The notes under the pieces: generated by a model
What the model saw: only the letters and a program-made list of their open reading frames with translations
Told to the model about the DNA's origin: nothing
The model's database searches: none
Program-made: the position numbers and the translations under genes
NCBI GenBank assembly: GCA_964030785.1
Contig: OZ034970.1
Span: forward strand, 20,969,134-21,033,133
Direction of reading: 5' to 3'
From: Siderastrea siderea
Taxonomy: Eukaryota; Cnidaria; Anthozoa; Scleractinia; Rhizangiidae
DNA: 64,000 nucleotides
Shown: positions 45,752-58,293 of the stretch, one piece after another
Position numbering within the stretch: the first letter of the stretch is position 1
Layout of the letters: each line of letters begins with the position of its first letter

Positions 45752-46326
45752 GACATAGTGAAGTCTGGTTATGTTTTGATGATAGATAACAACATAATGT
45801 TCGATATCGTTTATGGACTGAAATCTTCCTTTGATCAAAAGTTTGGCTTCGACACGGAAACCCGTAGTTACCTCACCAAAAGTGAAACGTTAAAGTTACT
45901 GAAGGAAACGGCAGAGAAAAACCTTTCCAAATTTGACTGTTTAGTGTGTGTGATCCGAAGCTATGGATCAAGAGATGGAATCTGCGGAAGAGATGATGAA
46001 GTGTTTAATCTTGATACCATCACGTCAGTCTTCAGTTCCTGTACATGCCCCTCACTGAAAGGAAAACCAAAAATATTCCTGATTGAAGCTGCCCAGAGGG
46101 AGACAAAGTTCCCGGCAGTGATCCAAGTTCAAGCCCAACAGTTTCTGAAGCTGATTTTCTAATCAATTATGCCACCTCTGAAGAAGAGAAAATGTGTTCG
46201 TACTTTGGGTTCTGGTCGGCTGTTCATTATGTGTTTGAGATATACTCAGAAAGGGAGGACCTCCTGAATATGCTGATAAGAGTAAACAAGTTAACCACTA
46301 AACTTTGCAGTGACATCAAAATGTAG
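45752..46326 (+). pseudogene. Caspase-like gene, 3-prime exon piece (catalytically dead, frameshifted)
   Basis: It encodes a caspase large-subunit pattern: KSGYVLMIDNN, LTKSETLKLLKETAE, FDCLVCVIRSYGSRDGICG and LKGKPKIFLIEAAQRE. In active caspases the two last blocks read SHG and QACRG; here the catalytic His is Tyr and the Cys is Ala. After a stop at 46160, another frame continues with a small-subunit-like stretch (EADFLINYATSEEEKMCSYF, FGFWSAVHYVFEIY) to TAG at 46324, implying a frameshift near 46130-46145. A degenerate or regulatory pseudo-caspase of caspase-8/3 type, then split by the BEL insertion. Confidence 0.72.
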
Positions 46327-47068
46327 AGCCCAACCCTGGTCAGCACGCTCACAAAGAAAGTGTTTTTCAAACCCAGACGGTCAGGGCTGTCTACTTTATA
46401 TCTCTGGTAGCTGGTGAAATCTGTTAAGGAAGCGAAAAATAAAGGAGTCATCTTAGAAGTAGTACCTTGTTTCCTCATTAAAGTAGCTGAGACTCAAAAT
46501 TGCAAAAGCCGGGGAAAATTCCCTGCCTAGGCCCTAACTGACAGCCCTGAACGTGAGTAATGTAAAAAATTAAATAATGCTTTCCGTGTTTGTTCAAAGT
46601 CATGATAACACGACTGTACGTTTGAAAGAAAAGCTCCTATATGAAGGTCGTTAAGTAAAAACATGAGATGAATACTTTAACAAAGAAAATGTTTTTCAAG
46701 CCCAAGTATACAGAAAGGACGTAGCATGGCTCCTGCGTGTTTATAAGTTAGGTTCATCGTCATTTTCCGTGCGTCCCCATGTGGGGCTGATTGGGCCGCT
46801 AATAAGTCAGGTTAAACACGAGCAAAAGTTTGAAAGAACGGGAGAAGCTGCTATAAGTAAAAACGTGAGCCAAAGACGAGTGTTTCCATGGCTGTGCTTC
46901 AAGTTCTCTCAACCTTCCACGAAATTAATAACAGTAGTTAAAGAAATTACATTTTAAGGACTTAAAACTCCTTTTATAATCTTATCATCTGAAGCCCCTT
47001 GGACAATTAGTGGAGTAGGTGCTGTAATAACAAGAGTGAAGTTAATAGCAATATTTAAGTAAATTACT
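46327..47068. repeat. Intergenic DNA with a dispersed ~75-bp repeat
   Basis: No gene. A unit around CCCTTGGACAATTAGTGGAG then TAGGTGCTGTAATAAC (46995-47060) recurs near 47725-47800 and 47880-47915. Confidence 0.5.
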
Positions 47069-47593
47069 CTAGAACCCCAGTTACTTGAACTCGGATAACT
47101 CGAACTCCCCCGCTGACTCGGTTAACTCGAACTCGGTTAACTCGAATTCCCCGCTAACTCGAACTAAATTTCGTTTTCCTTGATCAAACTTTACCCCGAT
47201 TACTTGAATTCTGGTTGTTGCAACTCACCACGGATGCCCATTGAAATATCCCATTAGCTCTTCTTGTCGTGTAATCGGTAAAAACACGAAAACTAACACT
47301 ACAGCAATTTGATTTTAATTATTGCAAAGTACAGATCACGTATTTGACAGTCATTTCCCGAATGAGTGTAACTGAGTTACATTCACAGTACTGTGTTATC
47401 ATAAGAATGCATAATCGTGTTGCAGTTTCTAAAATTTGCACTGTACTGTATACTGAAGTGCTGAAAAATCAGTAAACTATCAATTACTAACATGGCAAAC
47501 TGAATATTCAATCGACCCCGATAACTCGAAACCCCCCTAACTCGAACTGTTTTTCGTTTCCCTTCAGAATTCGAGTTACCCGGGTTCTACTGT
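47069..47593. mobile_element. MITE-like element with AACTCGAA repeats
   Basis: The left end has AGAACCCCAGTTACTTGAAC; the right end is an inverted relative, TTCGAGTTACCCGGGTTCTA. Multiple TAACTCGAA copies lie inside both ends. No coding capacity. The form is typical of Tc1/pogo-derived non-autonomous elements, though the family is inferred. Confidence 0.55.
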
Positions 47594-47599
47594 AGTTTA

Positions 47600-48060
47600 G
47601 CTTTTAAGGACTTTCAAGTCCTTAAAAAACTTAAACTTAAAAAAACTAACTAATTTTCGGACTTTTAAAAAAGTCCGAAAATTATAATCTTTTCATCATG
47701 TGAAGCGTCTTGGAAGCGTCTTGGAAGCGTCTTGGACAATAAGTAGAGTAGGCGCTATAATAACAATATATAGTGAAATTAATAACAAGAGTTAAATACA
47801 TTTAGTTGTTTAAGGACTTACAAGTCCTTCTATAATAATATTTTGCGCGCTACAATAACAGTGAACCTTTTTACCTTGTGCCCCTTGGACAATTTTTGGA
47901 GCAGGCACTATAGAAATGCATTATTTTGTTATAGCTAAGGTTGTTTACAAAAATGATACGATGTAGTGCTTGTATCAGGTCAATCTCGCTTGCTATGATG
48001 GAGAACACAATAGAGCCATTTTTAATCCAAGCACTTCAGCCTGGTTTTCACTAGCTGCTT
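47600..48060. repeat. Short hairpins and diverged repeat copies
   Basis: Two perfect hairpins: AAGGACTTTCAAGTCCTT at 47605..47622, and ATTTTCGGACTTTT with its reverse complement at 47653..47682. Further copies of the 75-bp unit follow. No gene. Confidence 0.6.
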
Positions 48061-48094
48061 ATTTCACCGTGAAAATGGCCTGAACGCAAGCATA

Positions 48095-48262
48095 AGCACA
48101 AACGCAAGCACAAGGATCAAAATATTTCCTTTTCTTGTCATTGCGTTCGGGTTATGCCGTGTGAAAACGGAACGCAGCATAAGCACAAGGACCAAAATAT
48201 TTCCTTTTCTTGTGCTTGTGTTCGGGTTATGCGGTGTGAAAACGGAACGTAGCATAGGCACA
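48095..48262. repeat. Two-copy tandem repeat, about 88 bp
   Basis: AAGCACAAGGATCAAAATAT plus TTCCTTTTCTTGT, then GTTCGGGTTATGC and GTGTGAAAACGGAACG, is repeated once with small changes. No gene. Confidence 0.7.
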
Positions 48263-48716
48263 AGGCAACTTATTATGCCTGGCCAATTAAATCACTTAGT
48301 GCCAGCTTCACTCGTCAGTCGTGTGAGAAGGCGTTCCCGCCAGTTGACACAAAATAAGATAGAGGATTTCACAGGCGGCCCAGACTCTACAGAAGCCGTT
48401 GGAATTTGAATTTTATTAACTTGTGGAATTTGTAACTCTGTTTCCTGAGTACGTACTACAAAGCAGAGGTTGTGTACTGTATTGGAAAAAGAACAAAAAG
48501 TACACGTGATCTTGTGGTAATGTCCAATTTGTCTGCAAATTAATGTGGTGTTCACTTGTTTCTGTACAGTCAAACTGAACAAGTACAATTATCGGCAAAA
48601 AACTCGTATCAGAACTCAAAGGTTTTATTATTTCGATTGATTATGAACACTGAAAAGCTTGCTTGTCAGAATAGAATCAAGAGGATACAAGTGTCCTTTT
48701 GTAAGTGGGTGATTAC

Positions 48717-50445
48717 ATGATGCCTGTATGGGTCTGGGTGTGGGACTGGGACTGGGTCGAGGCATGCGGAGGCAATAGACGTGTTCCAAGCTGCTCCACA
48801 TAACTTCGTCACTAAACGATGTCTTTCGGCCTTTAATTCTTATGAATTCCAAGCGAAAAGCTAGAGAAAGTAGTAATTCCAGTGCGTCTGGTGCTTCGCC
48901 GGTCGAAAAAAGAGCAAGAGAGTTAAACTCAAGTTCCTCGCCCGAGCGCTCTACTGAGGTCTTCGAAATGCCGTCGGATGCCTTGGAGTCGAAATTAGAT
49001 CTAATTCTGAAAAGACTAGAGACCATGGACAGTAAACTTGAGGAGATTAACACCACGGTCTCCAACCTGGAGAGTAAATTCAACATATTAGAAGGTAGAG
49101 TGGAAAAGGTAGAAAATGATCAATCGACCACGAGGACCGCCGTAAAAGAGTTGCAAGATGGCCTCCAGGAATTCAATACGAAAGTCAACGAAGCGACAGC
49201 GGCCCGAGAAAAAGCGAGCGAGCTCTGTGAGAACAGGTACAAAGAGTTGGAAAACAAACTGTTGTATGCTGAAGTGTATCAAAGGCGAGAAAATTTGCGT
49301 TTCTACGGCATTAGCGAGGAAGAAGAAGGCGGAGACTGTCGCATGGTGCTTAATTCTTTCCTGGAACAGCAATGTGGAGTCCAAACAGAAGGTATCGAAT
49401 TTCAGCGGGTCCACAGGATCGGAAAGACTCATGATGATGGAAGCCCTAGAGCAATTATCGCTCGGTTTCTTGGATATAGCGACAGAGAAGCAGTTTTTTC
49501 AAAAGCAAAGTCGTTGAAGGATTCCGGGTACAGGATCGCTGCAGACCTGCCAAAAGAAATAGTAAACCGAAGGAAGCTCCAGTCGAAGAAGCTGGTCGAT
49601 GCAAGAAAAGCGGGTAAGATCGCGTTTTTCAGCCGCGCTGAACCGGATAAATTGTATATCGATGGACACTTGAACCAACTTTAATTATTACCGTTTACTT
49701 TATCGCTTGGATTGTTGATGCCTACATCTTGGCACAGCTTGAACATGACATTGCACGCGAATTTGTAACTAGATAAACTTGCCTCGGTCGTAGAAGGCTT
49801 TGCTTTTTTTCTTATTATAATTTCAATAGACGAAGTTATAGGGAACAAATAACCATCGTAATCATCATTTTCCCTCTCCGCTTAGTTTTCGTATTTAGTT
49901 TGTGTTTATGTTTATGTTGTTTTTTGTTTCAATCAATTTCCTCGAGTCGTTCTACGGTGGCACAACAGTGTTTCTGGTCACCTTTTATGTTCTGTCGTTT
50001 TCGTTATTCATTAGTGTCTTGTAGGGTGTTAATTGCAAGTGTAATAACGGAGAGTGTTAATTTTTTTTGCAAACAAACGCCTACTTTACATAATACTTTT
50101 CGTCACAACTTTTGTATGCAAATGTTTTTTTTAACCTTTTGTTTTAGAAAGCTGGTGTTTGCATTGTTATGTTTCCGTTTTCTTTCTGCTCTCCATAGCA
50201 TAATATACTTGTATTTGTTATTACTGTAACTTGCATATGTTTGTAGTAAGTAATGTTAGGCTTGTTAATATTTATTTTTATTGTAGTAGTAGTAGTGTAA
50301 GTACCGTCTGGACTGTAAGTAATGTTTAAATTGTAAGTAATGTTTTTTTTTTCTCTCCTTAGTATTGTTGTATTGCTTTGCTGTAATGGCAAGAAATAAA
50401 AAATTTGCAAAAAAAAAAAAAAAAAAAAGAAATGATGCCTGTATG
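48717..50445 (+). mobile_element. ORF1-only LINE copy with target duplications
   Basis: ATGATGCCTGTATG occurs at 48717..48730 and again at 50432..50445, immediately after a poly(A) run (about 50409-50428). Between lie a 110-base leader, an intact LINE ORF1 (48842..49684), a ~700-base 3-prime UTR and AATAAA at 50395..50400. No reverse transcriptase is present. This is the structure of a retrotransposed transcript carrying ORF1 alone, comparable in form to mammalian HAL1 elements. Confidence 0.8.
48842..49684 (+). CDS. LINE ORF1 protein (L1-type)
   Basis: 280 residues starting MNSKRKARESSNSSASGASP. The basic/Ser-rich N-terminus is followed by a long coiled coil (about 45-150: ESKLDLILKRLETMDSKLEE onward), then an RRM-like region introduced by YAEVYQRRENLRFYGISEEE, and a C-terminal domain with FQRVHRIGK, PRAIIARFLGYSDREAVF and ADLPKEIVNRRK. 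This order is that of L1-type ORF1 RNA-binding chaperones (Transposase_22 family), which trimerise and coat LINE RNA. The frame is intact. Confidence 0.88.
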   Translation: MNSKRKARESSNSSASGASPVEKRARELNSSSSPERSTEVFEMPSDALESKLDLILKRLETMDSKLEEINTTVSNLESKFNILEGRVEKVENDQSTTRTAVKELQDGLQEFNTKVNEATAAREKASELCENRYKELENKLLYAEVYQRRENLRFYGISEEEEGGDCRMVLNSFLEQQCGVQTEGIEFQRVHRIGKTHDDGSPRAIIARFLGYSDREAVFSKAKSLKDSGYRIAADLPKEIVNRRKLQSKKLVDARKAGKIAFFSRAEPDKLYIDGHLNQL

Positions 50446-53400
50446 ACTCAGTAATGTACTGACTGAAGTTCATTCCTGGATTTTTTCTTGTGACTTTCCA
50501 TTTGTTTACATGACATCGTTATTGCCTACTTTGTAGGCCTCATATACAATGTGCACGTGCCGTCATTGCCGCCAAGTACATTACAAAAGGTTTCTGATTT
50601 TGTTGTGTTACGCCAACATGGCTGCCACGGCTTTGGCATTTCTAACTCTAGGGATTGGTCGCACACGCTGGACTATTTCAAAATGGCCAATCCCTTTTAG
50701 GTCATGTCACCGGTCCATACACAAAAGCAATGTCCTTGATACACTGCTTCGTGGTCCTCGGCAGGACGTTGACAAGATCAACATATCCTGGGTTGAGGCT
50801 AAGAGGACAGTAAACACTGAACACTGATTGAGATATCAAGGTACGGAGGACGTGCTATGTCTCCCAGTGTATGCATTGGATGAGGAGAAATAAGACTTTT
50901 GCTTCCTTTGATTCGAAATTCACTGTTTTAGTCTTTCATGAATGGCCTGCGTTGGACATTAATGCAGCGATTTTTTTGTTGCGTATAAAGTATTATATTA
51001 TCTACACCGCCGTCCTCCTAAGGAATAACCCCCCCCCCTCTTCGGTGAATAGTTTTGAGGATCGGCGGATTTGGCCTTTTTATGCGCGCGGATTGTGGAT
51101 TTTAGCGATAAATTAAGCGAATTCGCGGATTTGAAAAATACCGTGGATCGCGGCCTCAGGCCACTTAAGGCATGGTTAGAGCTTAATTTGCTTAAAATCT
51201 ACTCAACTGATCATAACTTTCTGCTGGGGAGGCTATATGAAAGAAAGCGACATTATAATTCATTTTTAAGCAGAAAAATGTACCCTAAGCTCATTTTGAA
51301 GACAGTGATCCTAACTGTCGTTTATTCTAAAGATACGGCTAACATGTCTTATAGCTTTGAGGCTGGATTCTGTTGGAGGTGAAGAATCGACCAGGGGTCG
51401 AAGTCACAATTTTGGGCAATGCTGGTGAGATTGAAAGTGGGTTTAAAATCGAATCAAAGCTCGTGTAAACCCTCGCCGTTCTTTTAAGTGAAAGTGGATG
51501 AGCGAATTTGTTATTATGTAATCAATACTCTTAACGAAACGTTCAGAAATATCTCCTGGATGGTAATCCGCAAGTAAAATTATTTCATTCTATTTTGCTT
51601 TCTTAGTCGTGGTTTCTTGACTGACAAACCTTTTTCGTGCCAAATGTAAGTTAGCTGGTATAGAAAATGTCTTGAGAATAGAAAAGGCGACAAGTAGTTA
51701 TATCAGTTTATGATCTCGCTAACCCGATCGATCTCGCCAACATTTGTCTAGTAACTGCGACGTTCACACCAGCTTGTATTTGCACTGATACTCTGATGAA
51801 GCGCTTACGCTCGAAACGTTAGCTTTTGAATTTCTTTACGGAAGCCAGTTTACCGGCTTATCAAATATTAGGTTTTGTGTGTGAAGATACCTTTATGCAA
51901 ACAAAAGCAACCCATGGTGTTAAAACGAATCAAAACCATTCAAGTGTTAAGCGGGTGTAATAGACATAACTGAAAATGAACTGAAGCGGTTTAGCATTCA
52001 TTTCTACAGTGGATATTTGTGAGATTTGATGGTAAGTTATCTCAAATGTGTTGTCAGCTCACAATTTAACAATGAAATACCCACTTAACTTCTGCAAATA
52101 GGATATCAAGAACAGGGGGATTGAACTAGTGTTAGACACCGCCAAAATGCATTTAAATAGATCCACACAAATACGTTACCAATTCACTTGGCGGAGCGCA
52201 GAACATATGATACTCCAATAAACATACATTTCGACAATTTTCCACCGGCGAACTACAATTATTATTTATTTTAACGATACTTTTATCACATTGATGTCGA
52301 GGTTTTATTATTACTTTTACTTTCATGTTTGTGGGTTTTTGATCGACTTAACCTTGTTTGCATGTTGGTTTAGTAAGAAAGTGGAATTGGTAACTGCCTC
52401 AAGGATTCCCTTTTTTAACAATATAGAACAATGTACCCACTTCAAGGGAATAGCATTCATGTTCATCAAAACGTTCATCAAAGCAATCATGTTCATCAAA
52501 ATTCACGTCATCAAAACGTTATTGCGGAATAGCAAAGGAGTGTTCTTATCTGCTGATCAACCTTTTTTTCAAGTTGCTTCGGAGCTTCACGCTATTTCTG
52601 GAAAATCTTAAAACGATAGTTTGTGGTCAATAAGGGTTTTTTTTTGTGGCTTCTCCCATGATTCCACGATTTTCAGCTTTATGATTTAACCCATTTCTAC
52701 CTTTGCCAGATTCTTTAGTTTAATTCGGTAATTTGGTTTCGTAGAGACATTGTTTAAGGCTCCATAGAATCTTGAAATTTGAAGTCTTTATTAATTTAAT
52801 TTCACCTTACTGTTTCTCAGTTAAATCCAACGATATCCTTACAGCTGATTGTTCGTCTCTTGTTTTCTGTTATTGTTAGCATTAATTAAGTGCAAGTTGA
52901 AGTTCCTACAGTGTGACCTGCTGCAATGCAAATATTTTCCCGCGGACACCATTCACCCAGATAATACGCTCCAGGTACAAACTCCGGGAAACGATTGGTT
53001 AATTAATTAGTTGTCCACGCGTTTCTCCCAGCCCAGACAGCATACAAAATCACACCTTTCAGTAGGCTTTCAGTTCTACGTCGAATAAACAAGGCAACAT
53101 TATAGTCTTGTTGCTCTATGCAAGTTTCGTACGTCAAACACCGGAGAGAAACTTGCACGAAATCCGCAAAAATTTGTTTCCTGTGGTTAAGTCTGAAAAC
53201 CAAATTCACGACAATTTGTTCCCTTGAAACACAAAGAATCGGCAATACGCGAAATTAAACTCCTGCGAAAATTTCATGTCACACGGTACAAGAAATGCAT
53301 CAACGCAGGGGACTGTGGAGCCACCGGGGAATTTCAGAATAACAATAAACGATTTTTTTATTTCGTTATTAAAGGGCAAGAGATTTTTAGCATCTAATAA

Positions 53401-54624
53401 GGTATCTGTATTTTGGAAACTGGAGAATTCCTTTTTTTGAATTTCCGTCATATAACAGAACAGTAAAAGGACAAAAATATGGTATTCCGACGCTATTGTC
53501 TTCATTAGACAAAAGCCTTCCACGCCGGTCCAAGGTGTTAATAAGGTGTTTAACAGGTGTAGCTATTTTGCTAAAAATGCCCTTAAGGCACGAAACGGGC
53601 TAGCAACTAACGAAGACAAAACTGTTAGACTGGTAACTCCGCCCCTTTTTATTACGAAACTTAAACAACATGAGTGCAATAAATATATAATCCATGTCTT
53701 AAAATCAAGGTCTGAATCCTTTGTTTTCACTAGCTCTTGAGCTGAGGGAAACAGTTTGTTCTAATTGCTCCAAAGGTTAGTGACACATTCTTGTTGACAT
53801 TTTATTCATTTCTCGTTATTCATGAGCAGTTAATGTAAACTCGTAATATACACCTTAAAAGGATTTTCACAGGGATTTTCACAGGTTATTTACCTAATAA
53901 GCTCTGAAGCCAAACGGAGGCAAAGCGTCTGCGGAATTCTGCTATTTCACCGAAAGGGAAATGTCGATAAACCTTTGATATCGGGTATCAGTCGAACAAT
54001 TTACATGAGTACTGAAAATTATGTTCTTTTTCTTTTCTGAGCCTTTAGGAAGCTTAGTAACCTACCGTTCATATATAAATGCGAACCATTTACAAGTGTA
54101 GACGTACATCAAGTTCAATTTGAATCCTTTTTTACGGTTAAATCTTTCTGTCGAAAGTAGTTCTCACTCAGCACAAATAAGGTCAAATATTTTTCTTACT
54201 TATTGATAAAAATCTCAGGGACTTAGCTGTTCCTGTACTCTGGAGCTTTCGTTTCTTTTACATATTTGCTGTTAAGACAAAGTCAGGAATTCTCCGTGGG
54301 ATACGAGCCCCGGAACACAAAGCGCAACTCACACAATCGGGAGAGGGACGAAAGAAACCGTACTTTTTTCACATTCCACCGACGTTCCTGTAAAATTTGA
54401 AACCTAACTTAAACTGACTTTGCAGGTATATATAAAATTAGAATCGATGCATGAATGGTTTACACATATTGACCAACCTGTTTACGACTCTGCAAACTGA
54501 TTTTGTACGGCCTCTCAATTTTATTTACGCACACAAGGCTCCTAACAGTCGCCAGATAGATAGAAAACAAAATATATGACCCTATGTTTCTCAGCACAGC
54601 GACATCCTCACTGTTATTTTTCAG
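50446..54624. other. Intergenic DNA, mostly without features
   Basis: No convincing gene. A C8 run lies at 51030, and a hammerhead-like core at 51793 (listed). Short frames in this stretch have no coding character. The region from about 54000 is probably the promoter side of the VWA gene. Confidence 0.45.
51793..51818 (+). ncRNA. Hammerhead-like ribozyme core
   Basis: CTGATGA, helix II (AGCG-CTTA-CGCT), then CGAAACG: boxes 1 and 2 of the hammerhead with a perfect 4-bp stem. Stem III and cleavage triplet not resolved, so self-cleavage is unproven. Confidence 0.5.
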
Positions 54625-54670
54625 ATGTTATTCAATGCTGTGATATTTAGCTGTCTGCTGGCACTTTCAG
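54625..54670 (+). CDS. Secreted VWA protein, exon 1 (signal peptide)
   Basis: It encodes MLFNAVIFSCLLALS, a short signal peptide, and ends at a GTAAGT donor (54671). One base carries over to exon 2 (phase 1), in agreement with the next exon. The ATG is the first in the exon; the 5-prime UTR start is not visible. Confidence 0.7.
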
Positions 54671-55506
54671 GTAAGTCAGTGTTCATGCTTAATAGCTTGA
54701 AAATTACCCCTAAAATTAGGAAAGAGGACCCCGCTGGGTAAAATGTCTAAAGAGAGGAATGCACGTGTCTTTTAAATTTTGGCAAAGATAATGAAACATC
54801 AATAAAAACGCGTAAATCTGGGTTCATCATCTGAGCTGATCAATAAATTGGCCACCGTCAATAAATTCAAAAGCTGATTTTTCGAGAGTTAGCCAATTAG
54901 TTCTGACGAATTTACGTGTTTCACTTCCTCACGGACGCAGCACCACAGCTTAGTCTAGAAACTAAGCCCTTTAGAAATAGGAAAAGTCGATGACTTGCCC
55001 GGAGGCAAAATTCCCCGAAGCTCTTAACATTGAGGTTCAATTGATACTTTCTCCTATACAATGGTAAAAGTGTTTATAACACAATGAAATGGGGAAATTG
55101 TCAGTTTAAACGTAAAAGGATGCTGTTTTTATGTTTTTTCGCAAAAGATTTTTGCAACGAAGATCTAGAGCAACTGATCGACTGTATCTATAGACAAGTA
55201 AATGGAATGAATTTTTCGCGGCTTTTTATGTTTGCCATTTTTTGGCGAATTAGTATAAGGCCCGTTTACAAAGGGGATTTTAAACGAAATCTGAAGTAAG
55301 ATTTGAAACCGAAATTCAGTGTGATTTTGCCCCGGATTGATTGCGATTTTGAAAGGCGAAGCAGCCTCTGCAACGACACGCATGATTAATTAATTATAGC
55401 AGTTGGCAGAGCAGGTCACCTTTAAAAGATCATGAACGTTATTTGTTTTAAAAAGTTACAGAGCGGGTTTAATTAACCGAACTCACAAATGACCAACTCC
55501 CAGTTG

Positions 55507-55568
55507 GCTTGATAGCTCAGTTGGTTAGAGCACTCCACTCCACCGGTATCGAAGGGCCATGGGTTCCT
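55507..55568 (+). pseudogene. Truncated tRNA-like sequence
   Basis: TAGCTCAGTTGG (A box) with TTAGAGCACT, then CACCGGTATCGAAGG and ATGGGTTCC, resembles a tRNA up to the middle of the T arm, where it stops. Probably a fragment of a tRNA pseudogene or tRNA-derived SINE in the first intron of the VWA gene. Confidence 0.5.
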
Positions 55569-55673
55569 TTTTCTAGTTGTTCTTTTTCAACTGCATAAGT
55601 TGATTTCTTCACTGCGGTGGTCGTGATCATTTCTTAAAACTATAGACCATAACGTTAAATTATTTTTCTACAG

Positions 55674-56012
55674 AGGCAGAATTCAAATGCCACGGAAAGA
55701 TAGACCTGGCAATACTGTTGGACAGCTCAGCCAGTGTTGGTGAAAATAAGTTTAAAACAACCAAGAAATTTGCTGCTGATCTAGTTAGGCATTTTGATAT
55801 TTCAAATGACAGGACAAGCGTAGCCTTGATGTCATTCAGCCAGTACGTTCACACGAAAAAGAAATTTCTCGACGATACCTCGCAGGATTCCGTGTTGAGG
55901 GCGATAGATGTACTCCCTTATGAAGGATCCTTCACCAGACTTGATATTGCTCTTCAAACACTCCAGGACGAAACCTTTAACAAGGCTCAAGGGGCGAGGT
56001 CTTACGATAAAG
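55674..56012 (+). CDS. Secreted VWA protein, exon 2
   Basis: It begins after a CTACAG acceptor and ends at AAAG before a GTATAG donor. It encodes the first two thirds of a von Willebrand A domain: KIDLAILLDSSASVGENKF with the DxSxS metal site, FDISNDRTSVALMSFSQY, and YEGSFTRLDIALQTL with the MIDAS threonine. Leftover base and phase fit exon 3. Confidence 0.85.
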
Positions 56013-56638
56013 GTATAGACACTAAAACGCCTTAAATCGAATATACAGTCGAACGTCTTAATACAGACACCTAAGAGACAGGTATAAGTGTTTGTGTTAT
56101 GAAGCTGTCTGTGTTACAGTGATAGAGTTTATATGAATTTCGGTTTCTTTCGCGGGACTTAGCCAACTTTCCGCAATATATGCTATTCAATAACTTAAAA
56201 ATCTTGAAAAAAGTTGCATCACTGAAGAACAGTTCAGTGTAGTTCTGTACTTGCGCTTTTTTAGTACATTTACTCACAGAAATAAGTATCAAGTCTATTA
56301 ATGCATGCTTTCCTACAAACGTTTGAGTCCATGGTGAAATCCCTAGGCGTGAATATTTAAATGAAAGCTACTGAGCATGCTCTCCTATGGTGTTTTGTTT
56401 CTAACTACTGAGTCTGAGGATGAAATCCTGAAGTGTGACAATTCAAATGACAGCCGATAAGCAGTACTTTCTATTAGCACTAGTACTGTTTATTATGCTA
56501 TGCAAGATAGCTTTCAATTGTTAGTTTGTGACCATCATTCATTTTGTAGGCGACCATTCAAAGAATTCAAAACCATCCATATAAGAGATAAATATAATAT
56601 TCCCGTTCAAATAATAGCCATTGAGCAGTACTTACTTG

Positions 56639-56696
<58 letters not shown>

Positions 56697-58083
56697 TTAT
56701 TAAAAACTGCACTAGGTATATTGGATTTCTACCATTCTGATTGGCTGAACGGAGCCAGGCTATCAGCTCATATACCTGCTGTGACCAAATATGGACAATG
56801 AACACAACAACAAAATGAACAAAGTGAGCTGGAAGTTTTTTCCTCACCAGCAACCCGGCGAGAAAAATAGACAAGAAAAATCACTTGGCAGCGAATTTGA
56901 ATTAAGCAGAAATTCCAACAGCGTCACTAACAGCGTCGTCTAACACAAGTCAAAATTGTTTGAAGGAACTGTGCAGAAAAAGAAATTAGAAATTTAAGCA
57001 TTGAGCGTTGTGTTTACAATTAATTTCTTTCATCGATCGTCACGTCGATCATTAAAATTGAACAAACGGTAGGTTTTATCAGGAAGCCTTCCCACTTCAA
57101 AATATCAAGACAAGACAAAATAAAGCACAGTGAAATGGGGCAGAAGCATTTAATAACAACTGTCACACATTCATGACGATTCGGTGCGAAAAGCATGAAG
57201 CAGTCTAAACAAGTACTAAACAAACTACAGCTGCAAACTACCAAGAAGGCCGAAGGAAGGGCGAAAATTTTTTTCGGCTTTAACACGCACAATTGACATT
57301 GGTTTACCTACACTCGTTGTAGTTCTGTGTTCCAACAGGTCCAAATGCTCAGATAGAAATCGGATGCCATGTAAACGGAGTTGAATCGCTTTTCCAGTTG
57401 TTTGAATGTTGTTTTTACCATTCCGCGTCCGCAACCTCTAAACCGAGAACAACTGCATTTTGTGCTTTGCATTAAACAAGCTATGATGGTGAATTCTAAT
57501 GTTCCTCGCTACAGTAATCTTGCTTCTGAGCTGCATAGAAATTACTTCTTCAAGTTCAAATTGGTTCTGTCTTCATTTCGATCAAACACGCACATGATGG
57601 CTCCGTTGTGCGAACAGATTACAAACTTGTTCTGTTTCAACTCCAGCAGCTAATATGGTGAAATTGTACGGCTTCAATCCGCTTTGAACGATGATTACAA
57701 CAATGTTTCGGGAAAAATCAAACATGTACCATATTTCAGAGCCAATAATTAGAAGATTTTTTCCCAAACTTGTGCCGCTTCGTTCACTTTCGAGCAGTTT
57801 TCATTGATTCATTCAGCTTTGCAATGAAACGCTGCAACACTTCGCAAGGTTTTGGCGCCTTTTTCGTTCAGTCATGTGATCGATTCTTGCTCCCTTTTTA
57901 TCCCTTTTCTCATTTTTCTCTTTCTTTCTTGATTTTTTTAACAAAAATAGTAGTTAAGTTTTTAATAAAACAATTATTCTACTCGGGCTTGCTGGATATC
58001 AAATGATTATAACCAACTCGGCGCTACGCGCCTCGTTGGTTATCTATCATTTCATATCCAGCGCGCCCTCGTAGAATAATTGT

Positions 58084-58142
<59 letters not shown>

Positions 58143-58249
58143 CCGTTTTCAAAAACATTGCAACTTGAAAAATATATATACATATATATATACTTTTTGT
58201 TTTCATATTTATTCTTTTGTTTTCGCGTTGTAAGGACAAAAGATGTATA

Positions 58250-58290
<41 letters not shown>
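56013..58290. repeat. Intron 2, left part, with (TA)n tracts
   Basis: (TA)n microsatellites at 56640..56690, 58084..58140 and 58250..58292. Otherwise AT-rich without genes. The AGTTGCAATGTTTTTGAAAA segment near 58145 (reversed) recurs near 59970 and, inverted, near 60100. Confidence 0.75.
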
Positions 58291-58293
<3 letters not shown>

